Assembly: GCA_021774625.1 (NCBI GenBank)
Contig: JAJFIV010000007.1
Span: forward strand, 1-64,000
DNA: 64,000 nt
From: Alphaproteobacteria bacterium
GTDB taxonomy: Bacteria > Pseudomonadota > Alphaproteobacteria > Sphingomonadales > JAKSBY01
Reading direction: 5' to 3'
In this document: positions 33,944-42,581 of the stretch, in pieces
Layout of the letters: each line of letters starts with the position of its first letter
How positions within the stretch are numbered: the first letter of the stretch is position 1
Position numbers and translations under genes: made by a program
The notes under the pieces: model-generated
What the model was told of the DNA's origin: nothing
Databases searched by the model: none
Seen by the model: only the letters and a program-made list of their open reading frames with translations

Positions 33944-35191
33944 TTAGGAAAGCGAGAATTTCAGCAGCTTGATGGCTTCCGAATTCACCACGCCGCCGCC
34001 GACCCGTTTGGTGGCATAAAAATGCACAAACGGCTTGTTGGAGAATGGATCCCGTAAAATCCGCGTTCCCGTCCGGTCGGTGACGATATAGCCGCGATTG
34101 AAATTGCCGAATGCAACGGAAGAACTGCCCGAGGCGCGGTCCGGCATATCTTCCGCCTCAATGACCGGGTAGCCCAGCAAGGTTGCCGGGGCATTTTCCG
34201 CGAAGCCCGGACGCCACAGATAATTACCGTCCGCATCCTTGAATTTGCGGATTTCCGCCACCAGATTGGTGTTCATGACAAAGCTGGCGCCCGCCCGGTA
34301 AACGGGCCTGAGACTGTAAACCAGATCAACCAGAATATCGGCCGGATCAGCCCCGGAAAATGCCCCGTCCACTCCGGTCGCCACATGCTGCAGAGTTCCG
34401 AAAGCCCGGCCTGTATCCTCACTCGCCGATGTGGCATAATCGAGGAAACCACGTGGCTTGTTCACACCATCGCCATTGACGAAGGCCGTCCCCTCTTTCT
34501 GACCGAATTCATTGGCCAGTTCCCCGGCAAGCCATTCCTCCACATTGAAAAAGGCGTCATCCAGCATGGCCTGACTGGCCGCAGGATTGGCGTATAACTC
34601 GCCAAGCGGCGGCACCACCTCGGCAAATTGCGGGCTATCGGTCTCAAGCCGTGCGCCGGTCTCGGAAGCCCAGCCGGAGGCTGTATCGCTCAGATTGACC
34701 AGCTTGCGGTAATTGGCGGTCCCGATCTGCACCACATTGGCGATGCTGCGGATCGGTGAAATATCCTTCAGCAGGCTTTCGATGCTGTGATCCAGTTCCT
34801 CCGGCACTGTATACCCGCCTTCCGCATCGACACCGATAGAAAGCGCCTTTTGCTCCAGATCGCCAAGACCGCTTTCATAGCCTTTGCGCACATACCGGTC
34901 ATAAAAGGCGGTCTTATGCGCCTTCTGTTCCGGCACTTCCAACCCGCCCTTGCCAAGATAGGGGCGGTTCGAAGCGATCTGCAGCTTATCGATGCGGCTT
35001 TGCAGACCGCTTACATCCTGATTGATCCGGGCCAGTTTTTCTTCCAGCACGGTGTCCACATAGCCGCGGGAACGGCGTTCGATATCCGCCGCATTATTGG
35101 CGGATTTAAATTCTTCAAAAGTACGGCCCAGATTTTCTACGGCCGCTTTTACTTCATAGGCCGAGGGCGTTTGGCGTGACGCGTGTTTCAC
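33944..35191 (-). CDS. GTA gp5-like major capsid protein (HK97 fold)
   Basis: A 415-residue capsid precursor. Residues 1-100 are charged and coiled-coil forming, the scaffold part normally removed by the protease. The HK97-fold core starts near 115 (SIGVDAEGGYTVPEEL) and includes GTANYRKLVN and FVNGDGVNKPRGFL. A GTG start overlaps the protease stop codon (GTGA) and is preceded by GGAGACA. This is the most abundant virion protein. Confidence 0.95.
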   Translation of the reverse strand: MKHASRQTPSAYEVKAAVENLGRTFEEFKSANNAADIERRSRGYVDTVLEEKLARINQDVSGLQSRIDKLQIASNRPYLGKGGLEVPEQKAHKTAFYDRYVRKGYESGLGDLEQKALSIGVDAEGGYTVPEELDHSIESLLKDISPIRSIANVVQIGTANYRKLVNLSDTASGWASETGARLETDSPQFAEVVPPLGELYANPAASQAMLDDAFFNVEEWLAGELANEFGQKEGTAFVNGDGVNKPRGFLDYATSASEDTGRAFGTLQHVATGVDGAFSGADPADILVDLVYSLRPVYRAGASFVMNTNLVAEIRKFKDADGNYLWRPGFAENAPATLLGYPVIEAEDMPDRASGSSSVAFGNFNRGYIVTDRTGTRILRDPFSNKPFVHFYATKRVGGGVVNSEAIKLLKFSLS

Positions 35192-35850
35192 AATGTGTCT
35201 CCTGTTGATGATTTGAGTTTGTTCTCTAATGTGCGGATGGCTGTCACCACCGCCGGCCAGCCATCCCCGGCATCCCGCCGGGTGCTCAGCCCTGAAAATC
35301 CCTGTGCCGCGACCGCCTTGGCCCCGGCACGGGAGAGCCCGCCTGCTTCCCGCAGAAAGGTCTCTAACTGTCGGATGGTTGGAAAATCAGACGCCTTGAA
35401 AGCACTGATCCGCGCCTCCGGCTGCATCGGGAAGGTCACCAGGGACACCTCCCACAAATCCACATACAGCAGGATCCGTATTCCTCCGGTTTCATCCATC
35501 CGAGATTTGACCGTATGAAAGCCGATGGAAAGGCCATCAAGGGCCCCTGCCCGCATCAGGCGCAGCGCTTCTTCCGCTTTTTTCACGCCCGGCAACAAAT
35601 GGCCTTTGACGAAAAGACCGCGCCGGTCTTCAAAAATATCCTCAATAGTGCCGATGGGTTCGGTCGGGTCATGCTGCCATAAAAGTTTGATGCCTTTCGC
35701 GCCCCGTTCCAGAATGGACCGGCTGAAAGCTCCGGGGGCGACAATATCCCGTCCCTGATCAACGGCTCCAAACAGGCTGGCATAGCCCTCAAAGCTCCCG
35801 TCGGCGCCCACCGCCTTCACTTCAAAACGCGCATCGAACTGGTGTGACAT
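35188..35850 (-). CDS. GTA gp4-like HK97 prohead protease
   Basis: A 220-residue serine protease that matures the head. The start is the ATG at 35850 (MSHQFDARFEVK). The fold motifs GYASLFGAVDQGRDIV, LLWQHDPTEPIG (catalytic His) and LSIGFHTV (catalytic Ser) are present. The C-terminal 60 residues form a helical tail. The frame stays open further upstream, but that extension runs through DUF6127 and has no family resemblance. It overlaps the capsid gene by 4 bases. Confidence 0.93.
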   Translation of the reverse strand: MSHQFDARFEVKAVGADGSFEGYASLFGAVDQGRDIVAPGAFSRSILERGAKGIKLLWQHDPTEPIGTIEDIFEDRRGLFVKGHLLPGVKKAEEALRLMRAGALDGLSIGFHTVKSRMDETGGIRILLYVDLWEVSLVTFPMQPEARISAFKASDFPTIRQLETFLREAGGLSRAGAKAVAAQGFSGLSTRRDAGDGWPAVVTAIRTLENKLKSSTGDTL

Positions 35851-35879
35851 GGAACGTCCTTTAAAGAGGTTTAGAGTCT

Positions 35880-36215
35880 CTAACCGGAAAAGGGCGGGGC
35901 TTTGAGACGAACGGCGATCCCCGCCAAAATCACCAAAATCAGCACGGTCGTCGCCCAGCGGATGATCGTGCGAAAAGCCGTCCTGCGGGCATCCCGCCAG
36001 GCTTCCAGAAGATTCCGGAGTGCACGTATATCCTCGCCCGCCGCCCGGTCCTGCAAACCGCAGTGAGCCAGGGCCCGCGCCGCGCCCAATTCGCACGCCT
36101 CCTCCACCAGGGCTCTGAGGGTGGCAATATCGTTCCCCTGCAGCCGCGCCTGTTCGACCAGGCCGGTCAGGATTGCCGAGCGGCCAGGAAATGGATCGTC
36201 TGTCATGAGGCTCAT
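35880..36215 (-). CDS. DUF6127 protein (GTA gp3.5 position)
   Basis: A 111-residue protein with a helical, charged N-terminal part (DIATLRALVEEACELGAAR) and one C-terminal transmembrane helix (about 86-105). This resembles the DUF6127 family coded between portal and protease in GTA clusters. The ATG at 36215 is preferred over a TTG at 36221. The role is unknown. It is on the operon side of the cargo block that separates it from the intact portal gene. Confidence 0.75.
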   Translation of the reverse strand: MSLMTDDPFPGRSAILTGLVEQARLQGNDIATLRALVEEACELGAARALAHCGLQDRAAGEDIRALRNLLEAWRDARRTAFRTIIRWATTVLILVILAGIAVRLKAPPFSG

Positions 36216-36303
36216 GTCCAAAAGGAAAGGGCGGACCCTTTTTCAAAGGCCCGCCCAGGGTGGTTAGGGTGGGGTAAACTTATCGTGTCAATTCAACGCG
36301 CCA

Positions 36304-36528
36304 TCAGCACCATTGCAGAATAATCGTTGGGCCGTCATCTTCATTCTGATCGACCAGAGGCTCAATATTGACAGTCGTATCCGCTGGCAGTTCAAGGGTT
36401 TCGGCTTGAACCTTAAGGTCTTTTTCTTCCACCGAATAAGCGGGCTGCGCCGCAGCCGCAAATGCCATCAATACGGAGAAAACGAATAACAATCTACGCG
36501 ATACCTTATCCTGAACCACTGTCATCAT
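36304..36528 (-). CDS. Small secreted hypothetical protein
   Basis: A 74-residue protein. A signal peptide (about 1-30, ending QPAYS-V) is followed by an acidic mature part of about 44 residues (EEKDLKVQAETLELP) ending in LQWC. No family is recognised. GAGG lies 8 bases before the ATG at 36528. It is not a known GTA component and lies in the foreign block between DUF6127 and the portal gene. Confidence 0.55.
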   Translation of the reverse strand: MMTVVQDKVSRRLLFVFSVLMAFAAAAQPAYSVEEKDLKVQAETLELPADTTVNIEPLVDQNEDDGPTIILQWC

Positions 36529-36708
36529 GTGCCTGTCCTCGGTTCGTTTCAATTCATCCCTGACCGAGCAAACAACATGCCAGTTTTTCATTTCCTTATT
36601 TTTCAATGAGTTAGAGAGAAGACGTCCAAATTCGCGACACCCAGACCATGAAATTTCCGTCCCAATTTGAGACACGCCCCAAATCGGGACAGATGAACCA
36701 GGCTCACC

Positions 36709-36805
36709 ATACTCAGCGCCGGGATCGCATACCGGTCCACGTCAAGGCGGGTATCCGCGCCGAATTTGGGGGACAGCCAGTTATTCAGCGCCGCCGTATT
36801 TTCGA
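36709..36805 (-). pseudogene. Fragment of a second portal gene
   Basis: The minus strand here encodes TAALNNWLSPKFGADTRLDV and DRYAIPALS, matching residues of the intact portal protein. Aligned by eye, 36709-36795 matches 38814-38900 at about 74 of 87 bases, and the match continues to about 36805 after a 3-base gap. It is a 3' portion only. The DNA has diverged, so it is a leftover of another portal allele, not a recent copy. The remainder of 36529-36881 holds no gene I can support. Confidence 0.8.
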
Positions 36806-36881
36806 CTTGCGCCGGGGATCTGGTCGCGATTATACACATCCTTGAGTGGTATTCAGTGAAAATGAACTATTAAAGTATTCC

Positions 36882-37985
36882 ATGCGCCGTTGGCTTTTAT
36901 TTTTCTTTGTCTCTTTATTCTTAACGCAATGCGCGAAAGAACACCTTCTGCATGACACTGAAAATCAACCAACCAGGGAAACCGAATGGGAAAAGCGAGC
37001 AGAAAAATTAAATCCAGCCAGTGCTAACATACATACAAAATACACCCGCATATTGGACGACCTACACAATGGGCGATGCGAATCAGCTTTAAAAGCCCTG
37101 AAGATAAAGGACAAAACCGAACAGCAAGTGAGGCTGTATGAAGCAGCAGGTCTTTTTCTAGCCGGTCTTTGTGTAGAACGTGACACCGGGCTCGCCGCAG
37201 ACCTCCTCAGGCAATATCTTGATAATAACCCCTGGAATCCCTGGGCGCTGGCCCGTCTCGTCGATCTATACTGGCGCGGTGACGGCATCCTACAGGACCG
37301 CACTCAAGCAAAGCGCTTGTTCCGTCGTGCGGTGATCGCTCTTGGTCCCCGCGACCCTCATCCCGATGAAATCAGATTGCAACCCCATTTTTATTGGGCA
37401 ATTCCTCGGGAAGAAATGAATCGAAGATTTTATCACCTGCAAGTTGGCTCTTGGGATATTCCGGCCCCTTTACAGAACGAACTAGCCTGGCTTAAAGAAG
37501 CCGAGACGCAAGGTGGCCCCAAAATTATGGGAATCGCCGAACATCTCCTCGCAGGCACTGGCGGTTTTGAAAAAGACGAAGAAGCCGCCTATTATTGGTT
37601 CCAAGATGCCGTCCATTTATACGATTATATACCAGCAGCCTACACCTACTTTCATTTGTCCAAGCGCCTGGGTAAAAATCCCAAATCAGCGTTTTGGGCT
37701 TTCACTGAACTTGCGCTCAAAGATGACGTCCGAACTCAAAAGGAAATACTCTCCATTCTAGAGAATGGTGATGATTATCCTAAACGGGACTGGGCGCTTT
37801 ATTACTGGATGCAACGTCTGAAAAAAAACGGCATCCCCATAAACGAGAGACGACTGCAGGAAATATCCTGGAAACTCACAGCAGACGAGCGGCGGATTTT
37901 GGACCATTGGGACCTGGGAACATCCGCTTCAACCACTCCACCTTTTACCTTTTATCATGAAAATTTTAAAAAGCGCGGAAAATGA
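36882..37985 (+). CDS. Sel1/TPR-like repeat protein, probable lipoprotein
   Basis: A 367-residue protein on the strand opposite the GTA genes. A hydrophobic N-terminus (RRWLLFFFVSLFLTQC) resembles a lipoprotein signal, though the residue before Cys is not usual. The rest is helical with Sel1-like units (LVDLYWRGDGILQDRTQAKRLF is trimmed here to key parts YWRGDGI and AKRLFRRAV; AEHLLAGTGGFEKDEEAAYYWF, key part GTGGFEKDEEAAYYWF). Sel1 proteins mediate protein contacts. It is flanked by portal sequence on both sides and overlaps the next, convergent gene by 31 bases. Confidence 0.72.
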   Translation: MRRWLLFFFVSLFLTQCAKEHLLHDTENQPTRETEWEKRAEKLNPASANIHTKYTRILDDLHNGRCESALKALKIKDKTEQQVRLYEAAGLFLAGLCVERDTGLAADLLRQYLDNNPWNPWALARLVDLYWRGDGILQDRTQAKRLFRRAVIALGPRDPHPDEIRLQPHFYWAIPREEMNRRFYHLQVGSWDIPAPLQNELAWLKEAETQGGPKIMGIAEHLLAGTGGFEKDEEAAYYWFQDAVHLYDYIPAAYTYFHLSKRLGKNPKSAFWAFTELALKDDVRTQKEILSILENGDDYPKRDWALYYWMQRLKKNGIPINERRLQEISWKLTADERRILDHWDLGTSASTTPPFTFYHENFKKRGK

Positions 37986-38458
37986 AGAGGGCAACCCAGT
38001 CCCCGCCTTTGTTCCACGAGTTTAATCTGTTCTTCTTTTGATTTTTGGATTTTTTCGTCTAATTGTTTCATCAGAGTAAATTTTCCTTGAACAATTTGAC
38101 TCACTGCGCTGAATTCATCATTCACCGCAGCAAGGTCACTCAGCGCTTTTACGAAAGCACCTGTCACATCCAACATCCGGTTAATCGCTTTTTTTGCCCG
38201 CCCAATGGGTAGTAAGGACAAAACCCCCTCAAGAATATCAACGAAGATTGATCGTTCCTCAAGTTTGATCCGTTTGTTTAACTCTACCGTCTCTTCTGTA
38301 ATCTCCTGGCCCAGCACTACAATACGTTTTCGATCGAGTTCCTGAAGTTGATCCTCAATCTGTATTTGCGTGAGCAGCCTATCGCATTTTTCTTTTTTGA
38401 GCCGCTCAAATTCTTTCCGTTCCTGTCCCTGCAATTCACTGAGTGGTTTCACTTCCAT
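37955..38458 (-). CDS. Coiled-coil hypothetical protein
   Basis: A 167-residue helical protein, rich in charged heptad-like sequence at both ends (QERKEFERLKKEKCDRLL and LMKQLDEKIQKSKEEQIKL), with a more hydrophobic middle (SIFVDILEGVLSLLPIG). No signal peptide. I recognise no family. It lies between portal and the Sel1-like gene, whose 3' end it overlaps by 31 bases in convergent arrangement. Together they form the cargo block bracketed by portal sequences. Confidence 0.6.
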   Translation of the reverse strand: MEVKPLSELQGQERKEFERLKKEKCDRLLTQIQIEDQLQELDRKRIVVLGQEITEETVELNKRIKLEERSIFVDILEGVLSLLPIGRAKKAINRMLDVTGAFVKALSDLAAVNDEFSAVSQIVQGKFTLMKQLDEKIQKSKEEQIKLVEQRRGLGCPLHFPRFLKFS

Positions 38459-38560
38459 CAGGCAGCGGCAGTTGACCGTTTCCTCCGTTGGACCGTCGGG
38501 ATCGCGGGGTTCCTGAAGAGGGATGCCTCCGATATCGAATGGCTCGCCTAATAAGCGAAG

Positions 38561-39934
38561 CTAGCCGTTTGCTTTCCTGTGGCTATCCCGCACCTTCCCG
38601 TCATCCGCCGTCCGCCAGATTTTGACCTTGGGCTCTTCCGCCATTTTCCGGTGCAGGGCGCCGCTCGATTTAAAAGGGCCCGGCGGGGCGACCGCCGGCG
38701 CCCATGTCAGATCATCACCGCCCTCGACCGGCTCCAGCCCCACCGTCCGGCGCTTCTCATTTGGTGTCAGGAAGGGGGCGCTGCCGATGCGGTTCCACAA
38801 GGCTTCCCGCTCGATACTCAATGCCGGAATCGCGTCACGGTCCACATCAAGCCGCAGGTCCGCGCCGAATTTGGGGGCCAGCCAGTTATTCAGCGCCGCC
38901 GCCGTCTTGTCGATCAAAGGCAGCAGCGTCAGCCGCCATAACGCCCGGTTCGCCTCCTGATAATTGGCGAAAGTGTTATCGCCGGGAATGCCCAGCAGCA
39001 TCGGCGGCACCCCGAAAGCCAGGGCAATTTCCCTGGCCGCCACATGCTTCGACTGGATAAATTCCATATCCGCCGGGGAAAAGGCAATCTGCTGCCATTT
39101 CAGGCCGCCCTCCAGCAGAAACGGCCGCCCGGCATTTTGCGCCCCCTGATAATGGGCCTCCATCTCGTCTTTTAAACGCTCGAACTGGGTTTCGCTCAAT
39201 GATCCGGGTGCGCCGTCTTTCGGCTCGAACACCAGTGCGCCCGAAGGCCGCGCCGCATTGTCCAGCAGAGCCTTGTTCCAGCCTGCCGCGGCATTGTGAA
39301 TATCAATGGAACAGGCCGCCGCCTCCAGCGGGCTCAGACCATAATAATCATCCGCAGGGTGAAAGGTCTTCAGATGCAGAACCGGCGAAGCGCCGCTCAC
39401 ATCATCCACCGGGAAGGCCACCGTCCGGCCGCTCACCGTAAAATCATACCGCGCGGGCCAGCCCTTCGGCCCCGGAATAATCTTCATCCGGTCCGGTCTT
39501 AAGCCATAAAGTTCGCCGGGCTGACCATCCGCCCGTTCGACCGCCTCCAAAAAACTGTTGCCGGAAATCTGCAAATGGGCATAGGCCGCTTCCAGAAGCT
39601 CGTTTCCGCCCTGAAACGGATTGGGTCTGGCCAGCAGGTCCAGAAGCGGATGCCGCAACAGCCGCTCATCCCCCCGCCAGAGAAGCAGCGGCACAGAGGC
39701 GGCACATTCGGCAATCAGTTTGACCGAGCGATGGGCAATGACATTTTTGCGAAATCCCTCGCGCATCAATGCCTCGTGCGACCTCGCGGACCAGCTTGGC
39801 CCGCCAAAGCCCAACCAGAAACCTCCGGACTTCCCCGTTAACGGACCTGCGGCGCTGTATTTCTTTTCCGGTGCGGAAAACCAGTTGTCCAGCATGCGGC
39901 GTAATCGCGCCATGCCCATACTCCCATTTTGCAT
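38561..39934 (-). CDS. GTA gp3-like portal protein (HK97 family)
   Basis: A 457-residue portal through which DNA is packaged. Typical motifs are HRSVKLIAECAASVPLLLW, LLARPNPFQGG, GLRPDRMKIIPGP, GLSPLEAA and FGVPPMLLGIPGDNTFANYQEA. The C-terminal 60 residues are a variable tail. It appears intact. A diverged duplicate of residues about 345-375 is at 36709-36805, beyond the cargo block. Confidence 0.94.
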   Translation of the reverse strand: MQNGSMGMARLRRMLDNWFSAPEKKYSAAGPLTGKSGGFWLGFGGPSWSARSHEALMREGFRKNVIAHRSVKLIAECAASVPLLLWRGDERLLRHPLLDLLARPNPFQGGNELLEAAYAHLQISGNSFLEAVERADGQPGELYGLRPDRMKIIPGPKGWPARYDFTVSGRTVAFPVDDVSGASPVLHLKTFHPADDYYGLSPLEAAACSIDIHNAAAGWNKALLDNAARPSGALVFEPKDGAPGSLSETQFERLKDEMEAHYQGAQNAGRPFLLEGGLKWQQIAFSPADMEFIQSKHVAAREIALAFGVPPMLLGIPGDNTFANYQEANRALWRLTLLPLIDKTAAALNNWLAPKFGADLRLDVDRDAIPALSIEREALWNRIGSAPFLTPNEKRRTVGLEPVEGGDDLTWAPAVAPPGPFKSSGALHRKMAEEPKVKIWRTADDGKVRDSHRKANG

Positions 39935-39993
39935 TTTCGATTGCCTTTGCTATGATCAGAACAGTATTATTCCGGCAAAGGAGTTGCCATATT

Positions 39994-40386
39994 ATGTTTC
40001 GAAGAATGGCCCTCGGTCTGTTTGGCCGCACAGGTTTGGTTCTGGCGGCGTTTTTTATTCTTGTCTCTGGCGCTCAGGCGCAGGATTGCGGAATTCCGCC
40101 ACAGGTAGCGCCTGTTATTCCCGATGGCGAGACCATCAGCAGGGACGAACTTGTTGCGGCCATTGCGGAGGTTAAACAATATAGTGCCGATGTGAACGCC
40201 TATCTCGACTGTATGGACGAGCGGGAAAAACTGCTTTTCATTCATCTGACCGAACAACAGCGTGCCCGCTGGACCGAGGATATCCAGGCGGTGCTTGATG
40301 ATCTGGCTGCCATTGAGGTCGGGATGAACAAAGAAATCGAAAAATATAATGCCCGCATAAAAAAAGACGATAACGAGTCGCCCTGA
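39994..40386 (+). CDS. Secreted hypothetical protein between terminase and portal genes
   Basis: A 130-residue protein on the opposite strand to the GTA genes. A signal peptide ends at AQA-Q (about 30). The mature part is helical and acidic (SRDELVAAIAEVKQYSADV, AYLDCMDEREKLLFIHL) with two cysteines. AAAGGAG lies 11 bases before the ATG. I do not recognise the family. It is a cargo gene read antisense to the operon. Confidence 0.65.
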   Translation: MFRRMALGLFGRTGLVLAAFFILVSGAQAQDCGIPPQVAPVIPDGETISRDELVAAIAEVKQYSADVNAYLDCMDEREKLLFIHLTEQQRARWTEDIQAVLDDLAAIEVGMNKEIEKYNARIKKDDNESP

Positions 40387-40468
40387 CCAACCATCTTCCC
40401 GTTTGTTGCCACTCTTCGCTCGCGTCGAACAAGGCCGGCGACCTGTACCAACGTTTGCGGCCACACAC

Positions 40469-41815
40469 TCAAATCATTCTGATTCTCGGGGGCGCCCTTC
40501 CCTGTAGAACCAATTCAGTAACTGCCCAGACCAGGGCGTCAAGCCGGTCCGGACTTTTCTCGCTCACATCCCCGGTGTAACCGCTAAGCTGATCCTCCAG
40601 CGCGGAAAATGCGCCCACATGATGGACCAGCCCCCGTTCATAGAGGGCCGCCACCGGTTCGGCCCGGGCAATTTTACCGCGGCTCGCCCGCAGGGCCTTG
40701 TAACTGATATCCGGCGCAATCTGACGCATCAGGGTTTCCACCAGATCGCCGCCATTATTGACCTCGGCGACAATCCGGTCGGCCCGCCAGTCCTGATAGG
40801 CGGCAATCGCCTTTTGCGCCCAGCGGTTGGGTGTTAGTCCCTGCTCGGTCAGATCATCCAGTATGTAGACATGACCGCCCGCAGCCAGACCCGCAACAAT
40901 GATCCCGCAGGCATCCGCATCAGGCCCATGACTTACCGGCGGATCCACCGCGACGACGATGCGCGCCAGGTCCACCGCGCAGGCTGCACGATGCCGGTCA
41001 ATCACATCCCGTGACCACAGGGCGCCCGGAATATCCTCCAGAAACTCGCCTTCCAGCTCCTGTCTGCCAAGCCGCGATCCTTCATAAAGCGCCCGCACCT
41101 GATCGAGAAACCGGCCTGAAAGATTCCTTTTGTTTTCAAATGTGCTGCCGCGGGTCATCACAGTCCCAGGCTCCGCCATCAGCCTTTTTAAAAGCGGGAT
41201 GGGCCGAGGGGTTGTGGTCACTGTTATTTGCGGTTTTGCGCCCTGCCGCAGACCCAGAATAAGATTGGACCAGGCTTTTTCGCCGTTTTTCCATTTGGCA
41301 AGCTCATCCGCCCAGGCCGCGCCATGCTGCGGTCCCCTGAGCTGATCCGGTTCGTCCGCCGAGTAGAGAAAACCCTGAATGCCGTTGGGCCAGATCAACC
41401 GGCGCCGCGACGGTTCGTAATGCGGCCTGAAATCCGGATGAGAAACCGGCAGGAGGCCGGATTCCCCGGCCAGCATCACCTCCCTGGCATCGCTTGCAGT
41501 CTGACTGATCAGCGCGATCCGGCCCGGCGCAAGCGGCGGCGCCAGAAACGGGCTTTGTCCTTCAGCAAGGGTGCGGATCCATTCGGCACCCATGCGGGTT
41601 TTGCCAAAACCGCGACCCGCAAGAATCAGCCAGCAAAACCACTCACCTTCCGGAGCAATCTGCTTTGGACGGGCCCAAAAACCCCAGTCATGCAAAAGCG
41701 CGGCACATTCTTCATCACTCAGGCCTTCTATAGCCGCCGATACTCTGTCCAGCTCGATGGAAAGAAGCGAGTCCGCAAGCGACAGCTCCGGGTCAGGACC
41801 AGGGACAGGGCACAT
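40469..41815 (-). CDS. GTA gp2-like large terminase
   Basis: This 448-residue motor packages DNA and cuts it. The ATPase part shows Walker A GRGFGKT (67-73), a Walker B region ending in ADE (AAWADELAKW) and the coupling motif VTTTPRPIPLL. The C-terminal RNase H-like nuclease begins with IVVAVDPPVSHGPDA. I start at the ATG at 41815 (MCPVPGP), 7 bases after the TerS stop; a TTG 39 bases upstream is possible. GTA terminases package random chromosomal DNA by headful. Confidence 0.95.
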   Translation of the reverse strand: MCPVPGPDPELSLADSLLSIELDRVSAAIEGLSDEECAALLHDWGFWARPKQIAPEGEWFCWLILAGRGFGKTRMGAEWIRTLAEGQSPFLAPPLAPGRIALISQTASDAREVMLAGESGLLPVSHPDFRPHYEPSRRRLIWPNGIQGFLYSADEPDQLRGPQHGAAWADELAKWKNGEKAWSNLILGLRQGAKPQITVTTTPRPIPLLKRLMAEPGTVMTRGSTFENKRNLSGRFLDQVRALYEGSRLGRQELEGEFLEDIPGALWSRDVIDRHRAACAVDLARIVVAVDPPVSHGPDADACGIIVAGLAAGGHVYILDDLTEQGLTPNRWAQKAIAAYQDWRADRIVAEVNNGGDLVETLMRQIAPDISYKALRASRGKIARAEPVAALYERGLVHHVGAFSALEDQLSGYTGDVSEKSPDRLDALVWAVTELVLQGRAPPRIRMI

Positions 41816-41822
41816 GAGTAAT

Positions 41823-42269
41823 TTACTGCGTTTCCTTATGGCGAAGCTCTGCAAGACGGGTCAAAAGTTTGCCCCGGGCGCTTTCCTTTTCAGCCCTGCC
41901 TGTTTCAGCGATATCTGACTCGTCGGCCCGGACAAACAGGTTTTCCTCGCCGCGGTGGCGCTTCAACAGAAATATGCCCAATTGATCGCTGTAGGTTTTA
42001 AAGGCGCCGCACTCCTTGCCGCCAAAATAAACCGGTTTTTCGACCCCTTCCATGGCGCGGCGGCGCAGTTCCGCCTCCAGGTCATCCATTGCCTCTTGCA
42101 AGGCCAATTCCCAGCCTGCGCGAAATTCATCATCCTTTTTGCGAAGCTCATAGACTTTGTTTTTGGGAGCACCAACGGCCCGCGCCGCAGCACTGACATT
42201 TGCCGTTCTGCTCAGCACATCGAAAAACATCGCTTTCTTACGCTGCGTCCAATATTTGCGCCGCGCCAT
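41823..42269 (-). CDS. GTA gp1-like small terminase subunit
   Basis: A 148-residue protein with a helix-turn-helix at about 20-45 (TANVSAAARAVGAPKNKVYELRKKD; key parts NVSAAARAVG and VYELRKKD) and an acidic/arginine-rich middle (DDLEAELRRRAMEGVEKPVYFGG). This matches TerS-like proteins that bind DNA and stimulate the large terminase. It is the first gene of the cluster, 84 bases after the promoter -10. The ribosome binding site is weak. Confidence 0.85.
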   Translation of the reverse strand: MARRKYWTQRKKAMFFDVLSRTANVSAAARAVGAPKNKVYELRKKDDEFRAGWELALQEAMDDLEAELRRRAMEGVEKPVYFGGKECGAFKTYSDQLGIFLLKRHRGEENLFVRADESDIAETGRAEKESARGKLLTRLAELRHKETQ

Positions 42270-42581
42270 AATGCGTTACACTTGTTCCATAATGATCAGA
42301 AGAAAATTTAAGGAGGACACCGTCCCGAGCCCAATTTCGGAGCATGCCAAGATTTATACAGGAGAGCGGGACGCTTGTCAATATATATTTACCTATATGG
42401 CACTTTATAGCTTTACTCCTTTACAAATTATCTTGTGAAATATTATTTCATAAAATTTTATTATTAAATAAATATAATTAATTAACAATACTATATAAAT
42501 ATAGAAATACTATTTTCTTGACTAATATCAATATTACTGCGACTATTATTTAATTATTTATTTTCCAAATGGAACAATAAA
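42270..42581. promoter_or_regulatory. GTA upstream region with near-consensus sigma-70 promoter (42353-42381, minus strand)
   Basis: On the minus strand TTGACA (42381-42376) and TATAAA (42358-42353) are separated by exactly 17 bases, so transcription would start near 42346 and enter TerS. Just upstream of the -35, at 42391-42400, is ACCTATATGG, which partly resembles the ACCTA-N-TAGGT sites at 44702-44736. The remaining bases to 42581 are strongly AT-rich and hold no gene. They also carry the upstream signals of the rightward gene at 42582. Confidence 0.75.

Noticed and set aside
35851-36246. Upstream extension of the prohead protease frame
   Set aside because: Family similarity begins at the ATG at 35850; the extension is the shadow of the DUF6127 gene.
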